Below are positions 12,179 to 24,689 of a stretch of DNA of 64,000 bases, in pieces. The DNA lies in assembly GCF_030272615.1 (NCBI RefSeq), contig NC_081408.1:408116889-408180888 (forward strand), given 5' to 3'. The notes under the pieces are model-generated. The model saw nothing but the letters and a program-made list of their open reading frames with translations. It made no database searches and was not told the DNA's origin. Every line of letters begins with the position of its first letter. The stretch's first letter is position 1. Position numbers and translations under genes: made by a program. The stretch comes from Cryptomeria japonica. Its lineage: Eukaryota; Streptophyta; Pinopsida; Cupressales; Cupressaceae.

Positions 12179-12516
12179 TGTTTGTCTATCTTATTGATTC
12201 TAATAACTAGACTCCGAGGCAATGACTTAGGGATTGAACATCCATACTAAGTAGTCATATGATCATCATGAAAGCTCATTTCTCTGTCAACCCCAGGCGT
12301 ATAATTGAAATGGGTCAGCAAGGTATATGCACTAAAGTACTCACTGTAGTCATTCTACTAAGATGAAAACATTTCTGAAAGTAAAGTTTATGGAAAAAGT
12401 AATAATTGAAATGCTTGAATAAAAACTACCTTGAATTCAGAAAGAACATGAACTTAGTCCATAGCAAGTAGGTAGGAAACTAATTTATCTATCTTGGCTG
12501 TAGGAATAGTCACAAT
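12179..12516 (-). repeat. Start of 5' LTR of element B, split by C
   Basis: The plus-strand edge is TGTTTGTCTATC.., next to the primer site. The LTR is interrupted at 12517 by chromovirus C and resumes at 20455. I could not place its outer end, because the 3' LTR needed for comparison is not in the window. Confidence 0.6.
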
Positions 12517-14143
12517 TGATGCAGAGAGTCTTGCAGCTTAAACCAATCACCTTCTTGGTTCACTTGTCTACTTAACCCTCTAACTCCTCAAGCCCATCCA
12601 ATGGTACTTGGTAGGGGTTTTGTTATCTAGACCTCCAAGGTCTGATCCATTTTGGCTTTCCTCCAAGGTATAGCCACTTGAGCTTTGAGAACTAATTGAC
12701 TATTGAGGGTTCCACCTCAATCTCCAACTCCACTCCTAAGGCTCCAAGCACCTCCGCAAAGGATCACAATACACTAATTGGTTCTTGGTTTTAAAAATGC
12801 ATTTATATTATGTATTTTATATCTTTGAGTGGTTTGGGCATCTTCAAACCCATCGCTTAGGTTTTGTATCCTCTCTTTGTCTCCACCGGGCTCAAATAGG
12901 CCTAATTCAATTAGCCCTCCCTTGGCAGTTTTTAGGGCTTAGTTTACAACATTTCCACACAAGGCCACAAAAAGATTGTAGATTCGAGTACCCTTTTCAA
13001 AGTTACAAACAATATTGGAAAATTAAATTTGGGTTATCCGTACACATGGGGTTTCCAATACTGCATTATTTTCAAGGGTTTAGGCCTACCCGGGTGACTT
13101 GGAAAGATGGCTTTAAAAACCTTCACTAGTCAAAACACCCGCCAAAGATAATTAGGGATTATTCAAGGGAACTCATAGGAATTTCCAATGATGGATCCAT
13201 TTCTCTTCCACCAATCCACATGTGCTCAAAATTTGCACATCTTCTGCTGTCCTAACTCACTAACTCCTAGAGGTGAGCCTAGGGCTTCATTGTTGCTCCT
13301 CCATAAAGGCTTGCAAGACAAAAAATAATAATCTAATCATATGTACAAAACCTAACCTAGCATTCCATTTTATTTCAAATGGTGCCATCAATGGATGCTC
13401 AGGTTAGAGCCATTTTGCTCTTAAACCCTACTTTGCAAGTATTTTACACCTAGTTACAAAGAAAGAGCTTGTTCCCTGCAACCAAACACAAAAAATATTA
13501 CTAATCTAATTTTTTGGGAAGTAAATTCAACAAAAACTCATGCCCTACAATGATATTTCTCTGACAAGTCCGTACTGGACCGTACAATGCAATGAAAAAA
13601 TCAAGAAAACTGTTAAACGGTGAAGAAAACAAGATTTGCTTGCAACTCAAAAACTTGTTCTTGCATTCCAAATTCCCCAACCCGTATAATGAAGTATATT
13701 TTGGCTTATATGCTGATGGTTTAGTTGGTTCAACTAACTTTGCAACGCCAATCATAAAAAATGCAACTTTTGCAAAAAAGTTGCAAAATGTTGCTCAACA
13801 ACTTTTACATCTTTTTGACACCTGAGATGCAACTTTGCATTCAAGTGCATTTCAAGGGTCCTGAAGGCCCTCAAGCATCCTAGAAGTCATAAAAACAAAA
13901 AAATAGATCCCTATTACATGTTAAAAATGATCCATAGTACTTCTCCTGTGATCAACCTTATCATTACAACTTCTTAGGCTGATAGCATTCTGAACACAAA
14001 TGACACAATCAATAACTTGGACAACTCAACCATGGCTCTACTGAGTACCAAATGGTTGGTCCATTATTACATCATAAAATACAACACAAAAAACTTAGAA
14101 GAAAACAAAATTGCATGCTTGGAGTGTTAGGTGCCTTGCACCA
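12517..14143 (-). repeat. 3' LTR of chromovirus C
   Basis: 1627 bp, TGATGCAGAG.. to ..CTTGCACCA on the plus strand. It aligns end to end with 18832-20449 with scattered substitutions and small indels. On the internal side lies TACTCCCTTGGG, whose complement (CCCAAGGGAGTA) is a plausible polypurine tract. A plus-strand ORF of 77 codons (13592-13825) is repeated in the other LTR and is not treated as a gene. Confidence 0.9.
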
Positions 14144-14165
14144 TACTCCCTTGGGACAAAGAACT

Positions 14166-14842
14166 CAAGTCCCTTGAGTTAAGAGGTCTGCAATCTCCAC
14201 TCCATGTTGAAGTATATCTGATTCTGACATCCACATAGCATCTGAATCAGGTAACCCTTCCCACTTGACAAGATAATGATTTTAGACTCCTTTCCTTGTC
14301 TTCTTTACTACCTTGGTGTCCAAGATACTCTCTAACTTGATCAGTTGGCTTGGTGGAAAATCCCTCACCCAATCTTCATTAACCTGTGATGACATGTCCA
14401 ACTGATTTGTTTGTGACTCTCCCTTGTATGGATAGAGATCACGTACATTAAAGATAGGAGATATACCCAAAGTGGGAGGGAGTTCAACATCATATGCATT
14501 CTATCTATATTTGTGCACCACCTTGAGAGGTCCAATCTTCTTCATCATTAGCTTGATAGGCTGCCCTTTTGGAAGTCTCTCCTTCCTTAGGTATGCTAAC
14601 ACTAAGTCTCTAACTTTAAATTGCACATTCCTTCTTATTTTATTAGCATGCACCTTATACTACTTGGATTTTTGTTGTAAGGACTGCCTTACCTTATCAT
14701 GTACTTCTTTAATACATTCAGCAAAGTTCTCACCTTGTGCACTCTTAAGTGCCATAGAACTAAGATATTTGAGATCTAATATGCCCCTAGGATGAAATCC
14801 ATACACTATCTCAAAGGAACTTTTACCTATGCTTCGGTTCAC
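14166..14842 (-). pseudogene. Integrase C-terminus and chromodomain of C
   Basis: The frame at 14842-14660 (SFEIVYGFHPRGILD) is the end of the integrase core. A further frame at 14470-14282 ends ..LESILDTKVVKKTRKGV, then a TAA stop, and the same frame continues with NHYLVKWEGLPDSDAMW to about 14170. LVKWEGLPDSDAMW is the core of a chromodomain, with both Trp positions kept. In chromoviruses this domain is thought to steer integration toward particular histone marks. One stop lies in the middle of the domain, consistent with CAA to TAA. Confidence 0.75.
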
Positions 14843-14860
14843 TGAGTCATTGTATGTATA

Positions 14861-15466
14861 TTATGCCTGACCGAGTACTAAATCCCAAGTCTGCCCATGC
14901 TGTTTTGTAAGACATCTTAACAAGTTACCCAATGATCTGTTGACTACCTCTGTCTGACCAACTGATTTAGGATGATATGTAGATGAAAAGGATAACTTGG
15001 TGCCCAACTTTCTCCAAAGTGTCCTCCAAAAGTGTCTTAGGAACTTCACATCTCTATCAGTAACAATGCTAATTGGAAGACCATAAATTCTGACTATCTC
15101 CTTGAAGAAGAGGCCTGCAATATAGGTGGCATCATTGGTGCTCTTGCAAGGGATGAAATGTGCCATTTTTTTGAACCTATCTACCACCACATACACACTA
15201 TCAAATCCCCTTGGAGTTCTTGGCAAGCCTAACACAAAATCTATGCTCAAGCATTCCCAAGGCCTCTGAGGTATGACCAAGGGTTGATATAGACCTGGAT
15301 TACTTGATGATCCTTTTGCTCTTTGGCAGATTGTACATTGCTCTACAAACATTCTCACTTTTGATTGCAACTTGGGCCAATAGTTAAACCTACCAACCTG
15401 CTCCAAAGTCTTATCTATGCCAAAATGACCTCCTAGACCTCCTTTACGCTTTTCTTGGATAATGTT
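14861..15466 (-). pseudogene. Integrase core of C
   Basis: The open frame 15406-14861 begins in the zinc finger (NYWPKLQSKVRMFVEQCTICQRAKG). The DDE residues are in LSIDFVLGLPRTPRG, IVTDRDVKFLRHFW and GQTEVVNRSLGNLLRCL. All three acidic residues are present. The preceding zinc-finger His pair and the following C-terminal domain are in other frames. Confidence 0.85.
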
Positions 15467-16027
15467 TTATCTCATAGAACATTGGGGTATGCAAAGAAGA
15501 TGTCCTCTGAACAAAAAACCCTCTTGTATCATATATTCTGAATAAGACACATGAGAGGTGTTAGAGAAATCCGAACAAACACTATATATCTCTACAAAAT
15601 CCTTATCATCCTTGTAGAGGTCTTTTAACTCTCTCAAACCCACACTTTGTAATTGTATTTCCTGCATAGTCATGACCCTCCTACTTAATGCATCAACTAC
15701 CTTGTTTGTTGTGCCCTTTTTGTGCTTAATAGTGAAGGTATAGGATTGTAGGTATTCAACCCACTTTAGGTGTCTCTGGTTCAACTTCTCTTGCCCATTG
15801 AGGAAACTAAGGGCATGGTTGTTAGTGAAAACTACAAACTCTTTGGGCATCAAGTAATGACGCCACTTATTCAATGCTTGTACCATTGCATACAACTCCA
15901 AGTCATATGTGGAGTACCTTTTCTTAGCTTCATTTAACTTATCTGAGAAGAAGGCTATAGGATGACCCTCTTGGCTTAAAACTACCCCTATTGCCCTTTA
16001 GCTAGCATCACATTCTACTATAAACAA
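15467..16027 (-). pseudogene. RNase H of C
   Basis: The frame 15901-15467 starts inside the domain (ELYAMVQALNKWRHYLMPKEF). The expected FTDH site reads FTNNHAL, so a catalytic Asp is replaced by Asn. The later Asp in NKVVDALSRR is kept. The N-terminal part (CDAS.., GVVLSQEGHPIAFFSDKL) can be read upstream across one stop. Confidence 0.8.
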
Positions 16028-17761
16028 CTAATTGAAATCAAGCAATCTAATGGTTGGCAACTCTGCTATCTTAGCCTTCAACAATTCAAATCCCTTATTG
16101 GCTTCCTCTGTCCACTTAAAATGACATTTAATCCCTCCTTTGATGGTGTTGAGTATAGGAGCACAAACATGGCTAAAGTTTCTCACAAACTTCCTATAAA
16201 AAAATGCCATTCCATGAAAAATCCTAACATCACTTATGCCCCTAGGTAAAGGCCAATTAAGTATTGCTTCTACCTTACTTGGATTGATCTTTAAACATCC
16301 TTGATAAATAACAAAACCAAGGTCAGCTAACTCTGTTTTCAAAAACTCATAGTTTTCAAGGTTGATCTTGAGTTGAGCCTCCTTCAACCTCTTCAAGACC
16401 ATCTCCACATGCTTAAGGTGTTCCTCCTTGGACCTATTGAATATCAAAATGTCATCAGGATACACAGTAACAAATCTACCAATAAACTTAACTAAGACTT
16501 CATTCATGAGCCTTTGGAAGGTACTAGGTGCATTGGTGAGACCAAATGGCATCACCAACCACTCATATAGGTCTGCATTGGTTCTAAAGGATGTCTTCCA
16601 TTCATCACCAGGTCCGATTCTTACCTGATGATAAGTAGACTTCAAGTCCACCTTTGTGAAGTAGCTCGCTCCACCTAAATTATCCAATAGGTCTTCAATC
16701 CTTGGCATGGGAAACCGGTACCTTATAGTGATCTTATTGATGGTTCTTGAGTCAGTGCACATCCTCCATTTTACTCCTTTTTTAGGCACTAATACATTAG
16801 GAACAACACATGGAATCAAGCTCTTTTTAATGAACCCCTTGTCGAAGAGTTCTTGCACTTGTTTGGTGATCTCTTCATTTTGACTAGGTGTCATTTTATA
16901 AGCCGCTTTGTTAGGGAGATTTGCCCCTGGTATCAAGTCTATTTGATGATTTACATCTCTCATTTGAGGCAAGGAATTAGGCATATCATCTCCTATAACT
17001 TCTACATATTTCTTTAGTAGCCCTTTCATTTCTTGAGGCACTTCACTCATTGGATCTGCCTTAGCTTCATCTTTAGGCTTCAACACTATAGCATGGCCAT
17101 GATGACCTTCTTGCTTTAATACTTTAAGAAACTCTTTACCTCTCAACAAAATCACACTTGATCCTACTTGCTTTTCCTCTTTCTGATCAGGTAATGGGTC
17201 CATCTGATATTTCTTGCCATTCTTGGTGATGAGATAGCTATTCTTTTCTCCATCATGACTGGCTCTCACATCATATTGCCATGGATGGCCCAACAACAAA
17301 TGACAAGCATCCATAGGCAATATGTCACATAGTAGTTTGTCTTTATACTCACCAATTTCAAAGTCCACCCAGGCTTGTTCATCAACTAAGACATGTTGAC
17401 CCCGGTTGAGCCATGATACCTTGTAAGGAGTGAGGTGAGGAAATCTTTTCAATTTGAGTTTATCCACCATTTCAACTAAGAATATGTTCTCAATGGAACC
17501 TGAATCCACAATCACCTTACAAATTTTCCCATGTGACTTACAAGTGGTCCTAAACAAACTTTTCCTTTGTGGTGGCTCTTGAGCTTGGGGTATCTTGAGC
17601 ATTGTTCTTCTCATCATTAAGTTTTCCCCATCTGTCACTGGCCCTACCTTTCTGATTGGAGAGGTCTCACTTTGAGTGTCCTCCTCTTGCACCAATTGAG
17701 TCCTTCTTTCACCCATATATGAGCTTGTTGAACTTGAGGCTTTTCCCGGGCACCTACTCAT
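16028..17761 (-). pseudogene. Protease-reverse transcriptase of C, long open frame
   Basis: A 577-codon stretch, one of the longest frames in the window. It begins within the gag zinc knuckle and continues into a retropepsin (VIVDSGSIENIF, HLLLGHPWQYD) and a Ty3-type RT (RMCTDSRTINKITIRYRFPM, TKVDLKSTYHQVRI, LVMPFGLTNAPSTFQRLMNE). The catalytic motif is VYPDDILIF: both Asp residues remain but the preceding hydrophobic residue is Pro. It ends at the RT/RNase H junction near 16028. It is intact as a frame but isolated from the downstream domains by stops. Confidence 0.9.
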
Positions 17762-18794
17762 GGTATGTCCAACTTGATTGCAGTGATAGCACCTACCGGT
17801 GAAGATTGTATTTCCTCTTCTTGAGCTTCCAAACCTGCCCCTAAAATTTCTCCTTCCTCTATAGGATCCTCTAAATGTTCCTCTTTGTGAGTCCCAACTA
17901 CCTTCTTGGTTTTGCTACTCTTCATTTCTTGGAGCATTCTGCCCTCTACCAAAGGTTCCTCTACCTCTGAAGTTTTTACCACCTCTATGTTTCTGATTTT
18001 GCTCAGTTCTCCTCTTGATCTTCTCCTCTACCCTTAATGCCAGCTGAAAACACTTGTGAATAGTATCTAGTGTGAGGATACTTATCTCATCTTTTATTTT
18101 TTTGTCTAAGGCCATTCATGTACCTGGCCAATTTCTCCACTTCATTCTCATGCTTCCTAGCCCTGAAACTAAGTTTGTGGAATTCCTCAATGTATGCATT
18201 GACATCTAGTTCCCTTTGTTTCATATTTTGCAGTCTCTTGTGGATTTGAACTTCATAATCCCCTGGTAGGAATTGAGCCTTAAGCCTTATCTTCATATGC
18301 TCCCATGAAGTTATCTTCTTCTTACCTTCTTGTATCCTTTATTCTTGCATCATATTCCACCAAACTAATGTTGATCCTCTCAATCTTGATTTGGCCATAT
18401 TTACTCTTTTATCCTCTACTACCTCCTTATAATCAATATGATTATTTAGGGCCTCTATCCAATCTATCAACTCTTCTCCATTGAGATTTCCTCCATAGGT
18501 GGGTAATCCATCCAAATTATCCTTGGAGATGGATTTGACTACATCCAAGAATATATTTTGGTCTTGAGGCATTCCTACTACTGCTTGTTCCTCTCCATCT
18601 TCTACTTCTTCATCAGTCTCATCTCCCCATTCTGTCTTAACCTTACCCTTCTCCTTCTTAACATCTTTGGTTGCTTTACTTCCTTCTGCATCCTTCAATC
18701 CTTCTATCATCTCTGCCACCATCTGCCAGATGGCTTCTAGAGTCATAGACTTTGGAGGCATTGAACTTGCTTCTGATTCTTCACAGTTTGACAT
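17740..18794 (-). pseudogene. Gag of C
   Basis: The start is ATG at 18794 (MSNCEESEASSMPPKS), 22 bp inside the primer site. Frames 18794-18339, 18296-18087 and 18115-17915 cover an acidic N-terminus, the gag domain (GEELIDWIEALNNHIDYKEV, LVWWNMMQE) and a basic linker. An intact CCHC knuckle, CYHCNQVGHTMSRC, lies near 17750-17793 and leads into the protease frame. At least one stop and one frameshift separate the parts. Confidence 0.85.
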
Positions 18795-18815
18795 ACACCA
18801 AATATTTCAAAGGGT

Positions 18816-18828
18816 GGCTCTAATACCA
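18816..18828 (-). promoter_or_regulatory. Primer binding site of C (Met-initiator tRNA type)
   Basis: The minus strand reads TGGTATTAGAGCC, one base off the usual TGGTATCAGAGCC, 3 bp inside the 5' LTR edge at 18832. Confidence 0.85.
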
Positions 18829-18831
18829 CTC

Positions 18832-20449
18832 TGATGCAGAGAGTCTTGGAGCTTGATCCAATCACCTTCTTGGTTCACATGTCTACTCAACCCTCTAACT
18901 CCTCAAGCCCATCCAATGGCACTTGGTAAGGGTTTTTCTATCTAGACCTCCAAGGTCTGATCCATTTTGGTTTGCCTCCAAGGTATAGCCAATTGAGCTT
19001 TGACAACTAACTGCCTATTGAGGGTTCCACCTCAATCTCCAACTCCACTCCTAAGGCTCCAAGCACCTCTGCAAAGGATCACAATACACTAATTGGTTCT
19101 TGGTGTTAAAAATGAATTTAAATTATGTCTTTGAGGGGTTTGGGAATCTTCAAACCCATCACTAAGGTTTCCTATCCTCTCTTTGTCTCCACTAGGCTCA
19201 AATAGGCCTAATTCAATTAGCCCTCCCTTGGCGGGTTTTAGGGCTTAGTTTAAAAAAATTCCACACAAGGCCACAAAAACATTGTAGATTCGAGTACCCT
19301 TTTCAGAGTTACAAACAATATTGGAAAATTCTATTTGGGTTATCCGTACACATGGGGTTTCCAATATTGCACTATTTTCAAGGGTTTAGGCCTACCGGGT
19401 GACTTGGAAAGATGGCTTTAAAACCCTTCACGAGTCAAAACACATGCCAAATATAATTAGGGATTATTAAAGGTCACTCAGAGGGATTTCCAACCATGGG
19501 TCCATTTGTCTTCCATCAATCCACATGTGCTCAAAATTTGGACATCTTCTATTGTCCTAACTCACCAACTCCTAGCGGTGAGCCCAAGGCTTCATTTTTG
19601 CTCCTCCACAAAGGCCTTCAAGATAAAAAAAACCTACTCTCAGCATATGTACAAACCCTAACCTATTATTTGATTTGATTTCAACTGGTGCCATCAATGG
19701 ATGCTCAGGTTAGAGCCATTTTGCTCTTAAACCCTACTTTGCAAGGGTTTTACACCTAGTTACAGAGAAAGAGCTAGTTCCCTGCAACCAAACACAAAAA
19801 ATATTACTAATCTACTTTAATGGGAAGTACATTCAACAAACACTCATTCCCTACAATGAGATTTATTTGACAAGTCCGTACTGGACCATACAATACAATG
19901 AAAAAATCAAGAAAACTGTTAAATGGTGAAGAAAGCAAGATTTGCTTGCAACTCAAAAACTTGTTCTTGCATTCCAAATTCTCCAACCCATACATTGAAT
20001 TATATTTTGGCTTATATGCTAATGGTTTAGTTGGTTCAACCAACTTTGCAACACCAATCATAAAAAATGCAACTTTTGCAAAAAAGTTGCAAAATGTTGC
20101 TCAACAACTTTTACATCTTTTTGACACCTGAGATGCAAATTTGCATTCAAGTGCATTTCAAGGCTCCTGAAGGCCCTCAAGAATCCTAGAAGTCCTAAAC
20201 ATAAAACAATAGACCCTTATTACATGTTAACAATGATCCAAAGTACTACTCCTGTGATCAACCTTAGCATTACAACTTCTTAGGCTGATAGCATCCTGAA
20301 CACAAATGACACAGTCAATAACTTGGACAACTCGACCATGGCTCTACTGAGTCCCAAATGGTTGGTCCATTATTACATCATAAAAGATAACGCACAAAAC
20401 TTAGAAGAAAACAAAATTGCATGCTTGGAGTGTTAGGTGCCCTGCACCA
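18832..20449 (-). repeat. 5' LTR of chromovirus C
   Basis: 1618 bp, TGATGCAGAG.. to ..CCTGCACCA, the partner of 12517-14143. The pair differs by scattered point changes and short indels, including a gap near 19120 relative to 12810, so the insertion is not recent. Confidence 0.9.
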
Positions 20450-20454
20450 ACAAC

Positions 20455-21283
20455 AAACTAAATACTAAAGGAAAATAACTGCTAAATACAAAAGGTGGAA
20501 TTCTTACTAAGTGGGCCCCCTTAGAAAGTCTTTACAAAACTCAACTAAGTGCTAAAAACTGGAATACTATCTTATTAATTTGAAAACACTTGTTACATCA
20601 TAGTATTTTCTGAAAATTGTTCTACAATAAACTACAAAAAATTACAATAGCTTATGTTCATCGTCCCTGAGAAGGGATATCTGAACTTATTTATAATAAG
20701 GAAACTCCTAACTAACTCTAACTACTGGCAAGTCCACTCCTAGAACATTAGGATGATGCCATTTATTACAACATAAGAAAGAGAACAAGGAGTTACACTC
20801 CAAATAGGAAACAATCAAGCTGTTTCAACTATAGAGGAAATCTAGTATAACTATTGCTCCTAGATTTATTCTCCTACAAACATGATTACCGAAGTTTCAT
20901 AATGACACTCTCTGAGCTATAGATAACCGATTGTTGACTCCTTCAATACTCATCTTGCTGAGACTTTATCTTTAACCAATTAACTAGCATGACCTTCCAC
21001 GTTGTGAATCCTTGACCTTTTCCTATTCTTCATTAGCTCATGTATCATGTCATTAGCGTGTACAAACCAAAGGTATACCTATTCCATATCAGAATAACAT
21101 TTATCTAACTACATGCAATATTAATATGGATAGATCATATAGCATGTCCACTTCAACACTAATCATAATTTCAACCAAAAGGAATATATATAAGGGTAAG
21201 TTCATGCCATTTTGTCAAGTTCATGAAAACATAACAGGATCATTGTTTAACAGAGTTTTAGGACTTAGACAGTATTTAAAACC
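20455..21283. other. Continuation of B's 5' LTR, outer end unresolved
   Basis: The sequence just right of C's target duplication should be the rest of B's 5' LTR. No second copy is available to set the end. Nothing coding is recognised. Confidence 0.4.
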
Positions 21284-21628
21284 TTGTCAAAACCTAGTAA
21301 AAGTACAGAAAACATAGATAAAATTGATCCATTATTTGAGCTCATCACCGCCCAAAAAGGGGTTAGTGACCAAATCTTTGTTGTTCTTGAAAAGATCTTG
21401 GATCATAGGATAAAATTTGCTATAGAGAAAACTAATTATATACATAGGTACTATACTGATTTGTTACAAGGATTAGAGCTATTGAAAGCACATGTACCCA
21501 TCATAGACCCATCATTAAAGAAATGGTATCCCATTCAACACACCTTGGTTACCTTACACAAAGTTTTACAAAGGAGTAATGATGCACCAACAACTTTAAA
21601 ACCCACAAAAAAATGGTTAAAATGGTAA
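21284..21628 (+). pseudogene. Protein-like ORF of unknown family
   Basis: A 114-codon plus-strand ORF with a helical, protein-like composition (LFELITAQKGVSDQIFVVLE, YYTDLLQGLELLKAHVPI). Beyond the stop similar composition continues weakly to about 21790 with further stops. I do not recognise it. It could be an accessory ORF of an old retroelement. Confidence 0.25.
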
Positions 21629-23898
21629 TCAAAGAGAACCAATATATATCTGGGAAAGAGCACAAAATTAAGGCAAAGATTGAACCCTTCCATACATTTA
21701 AGCATTGGTCAATTCTAGATATTATTAAAGAGGATTCTCAACTCAAAGATGTAGACAAATGGAAGGAGTTCACTCAAATAGTTCCCAACTAATCACTCAT
21801 CTGTAGAAGGATCAATAGATAAATGTTTCAACTTTTAATGTCACTATGGATAGAATAATTGCATTGAACTCAAGCTATTCAAGATTTATCGCAGAGGTAA
21901 GAGGAATACTTGAAAAATGATGGAGATATCATTTTGCAAATGTGCCACAGATTTAGGAGTATAAATGGCCAGATGATTATATAGTGTATCAATGGGAACA
22001 CATGTATTTGACTCCCTCTGAAGATTAGTCCTGTTGCAGAACATTTGGATTTTGGGTACTCAAACTTTCCCTTCATTTATTTTCAAGTTTATGTTGTTTT
22101 AGCACTAGCAAAATATTTACAAGATTGTTTAACAACGAATATAGTATAGTATTCCCCACAAAACTGTAGAACCTTGCTAGACCCATTGGTCATGAGTATC
22201 TATTTGCAAAGTGAACGCAATGGGTATTTGTTTCTATATTGACCAATTAGTTCTTATTTTTAAAAATGTTTATTGCTCTTTGGTTTTAATGCCATGTCAC
22301 CAAGTGAAATTGACTATATTGTAAAAGACTAAATGATATATTAATTAGGAAAATAGTTGTGGCTTTTCATATTCAGGTGGGAATGGTTCAAATGATTTTT
22401 TAATTGGAACAGTCTAAAGCTTGTTGCTTTCTTCATTTTTCTATAAGAGGGAAACTAAGACCAAGATAGGGGTTCAGAATTAGTAGATAGTTTTTGGGGA
22501 CAAAATATATTGTAAAAAAGCCTTTTTTTAGAGTGGCAATGAAAATTATGTAGTATTTTGGTGTCTAATCTCTTATTTCAGTTGTTTTGTGGTAATTAAT
22601 GAATAAGATTTTTTAGTTGTCTCCAATTTGCTTTCCTTCTTGTTATATGAATTAGCATATCAAGTATATGATTGATTTGTCGAAGCATATTCATGTTTTA
22701 TGTGTGAGTTATTTGATTGGTTTATTCAAGCAAGAATTAAATTCAATTGAATAGGTCACAATAACTAGAAAGATTCATTTTGGATTAAAAAGAAGAGCCT
22801 GATAATCGAGTTGCTTGCATATTTATGCAAGACATAAACACTAAAATTACCAAAATAACTATATTTGTAATTAGTAGAGAAGAGACATATCAATTTATAA
22901 GTTTGACTTCATTGCCCTATGGAGAAGGCACCAATTAGTTTTGTTCCCAGGATGAGTCCATTATTTTCAGATATACATTTCAAGTATTGTTGTAAGAGTA
23001 AGTGTAGATATTAGCTTGTTTCAATTTCTATTTTCACCTCATGCCAGTGTAAAAAGATAATAAAAGATGATTGAATTGGAATTGTGATTAATATAAATCC
23101 TTAATTTGCATGAGATTATTATCTACTTAAATTCACTATGTAATATTGGAGGAAATTTATTGGTAGTGAAATTGGATCACCCACCAAGGTCCTACAGAGC
23201 TTGAAGAGCAGGGAATCATAACCATCTTGGTTGATTTTATTCAATGGCCAAATCCTTTGTCAAAACCTTATCATAAAACTTGGAATATTTTTAGGGTTTT
23301 ATAATCTGCTGATTTGGGAACCAACAGAGCCACCTATAACTCACTAATTTCATCTTCACCTTTAAAAAAAATCGTTTTCATTCTCCAAATGCATGCCTTC
23401 ATCAATTTCAATAGAGGAAACAAGTTCCTTTTTATTTCCAGGACTGCTAGGAGATTTTGTTTTCTTATTTGTTTTAAACAAGATTTCTTTAGACTTGACT
23501 CTGAGCCTATATCCAAGTACATATGTTATATGATTTTTTATTATTCCCTATCGATAATGATTTTTCCCTTATCAAATCTATCTTTGATTATACAAAAAAA
23601 CTTCTTCTATTTGGAATGTGTCTTTCCTCTTGTAGCCACTTTTGCTCTTAAGCGGTGTGAATGTCACCTTGGATGCTTGGGCCCTTTTTGTTTCTTTTTG
23701 TCTATAGAGGAGAGAGGTGTACACTTCCTCTTATATATTTTATAAATAGATTTTTTCTCCTTGGAGATAGAGTTATCAAACCTTGGTATTGTTATGGGTT
23801 GTTCCTTAGAGGCTATAGGTTGATTTTCCTACATCTTTGTCTTTGGTTGTTCATCGTTGTTACAGAAAGGTGAGGAAAATAGTGGGGAAGAGGTTACA

Positions 23899-23944
<46 letters not shown>

Positions 23945-24350
23945 TCTAGTGGATCATTCACCTCTCATGCCCTTTTCTCTTCATCTAGCTTGATCCTCAA
24001 GGGTCCAACATTTATATTATTGCATGCACAAAAATATTCACAAAAATACATTTGGGAATTGGGCATTGAGTTTTTTTTTAATTAGTAGGAAAACTAAATA
24101 GTGATGGAATAGAGCTGACTAATTTTCCCTCTTCTTATATTCAATACACATTCTTTTCAACATATTATAGAATAATTTGGGAACATTTATAAGCTTTTGA
24201 TGATGAAGATGAGTTAACAAATCAAAATGTATTATATAGAACAATGATTGACTACCATCATAGGTTAAGTAACAAATTACATGTACAACTACAAATTCCC
24301 ACAACTAGAGTAATGATAGATATTTGGTACTAGGGTTGAGTATTCAAATT
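21629..24350. other. Unassigned AT-rich sequence
   Basis: Apart from a CT microsatellite, I see no LTR edge, pol motif or RNA gene in this stretch. Short open frames here look random. Confidence 0.4.
23904..23941. repeat. (CT)n microsatellite
   Basis: About 19 uninterrupted CT units on the plus strand. Confidence 0.95.
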
Positions 24351-24454
24351 TCTCACTAGCTTTAAAAAATCTATCCCAAGCTGCAATGGCATAAACTCTT
24401 ACTAGAAATTATTATCTAGTTGTGGGAAACTTAGAGACTTTTTGAAATATTTCT

Positions 24455-24680
24455 TCAGAGGAATCAACCCTCAATCCTTTCATTGTTGCTTCATTACTTT
24501 GTGTCATACTTTCATTATACCTAGCGAGTTGAAGAAAATAATCTGTCCATCCAACTCATTCAAAAATAGGCAAGCAATGTTTACCTATCCGCAATGGTGT
24601 GTGGTATGCTGCTTCTCAAGTCTAATAATGTCTCCACACATTATAAATTTTAGCTTTCTTTTGTATCCCTCTTCAACTTT
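24455..24680 (-). pseudogene. Decayed homologue of B's extra ORF
   Basis: Nucleotide similarity to 5500-5720 is visible: CCTTTCATTGTTGCTTCA versus CCTTTCACCATTGCTTCA, then GAAAATAATCTGTCCATCCA versus GGAAATAATCCATCCAACCA. No open frame remains. It supports the view that this ORF belongs to the B-type element. Confidence 0.5.
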
Positions 24681-24689
24681 CATGTTACT

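Larger units (their letters stand above)
5287..12516 (-). mobile_element. B: decayed Athila-like Ty3/gypsy element (main body)
   Basis: On the minus strand the order is 5' LTR start (12179-12516, interrupted by C), primer site, gag, protease, RT, RNase H, integrase and a downstream ORF. The protease (ALIDLGVAINVIP) and the RT wording (PVRQPQKRINP, DAGFIYPISDSQWVSP, LGHAGYYRRF) are those of the Athila lineage. The 5' LTR is split by chromovirus C; the remainder resumes after 20454. The 3' LTR is not visible and is presumably left of or under A-left. All ORFs are interrupted by stops. Confidence 0.8.
12517..20449 (-). mobile_element. C: full-length chromovirus (Ty3/gypsy) nested in element B
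   Basis: About 7.9 kb with two LTRs, a Met-initiator primer site, gag with a CCHC knuckle, protease, RT, RNase H, integrase and a chromodomain, all on the minus strand. It is flanked by ACAAT (12512-12516) and ACAAC (20450-20454), a 5-bp target duplication with one substitution. Stops and indels in gag and pol make it non-autonomous. The chromodomain and the RT wording (YEWLVMPFGLTNAPSTFQRLMN) place it among chromoviruses; the clade cannot be fixed by eye. Confidence 0.9.

Noticed and set aside
13592-13825. 77-codon plus-strand ORF repeated at 19898-20131
   Set aside because: It is the same LTR position in both LTRs of C, antisense to the element; the similarity comes from LTR duplication, not from a gene.
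23314-23873. Plus-strand ORFs of 143 and 70 codons
   Set aside because: Composition follows the T-rich background; no motif and no conservation to support coding.
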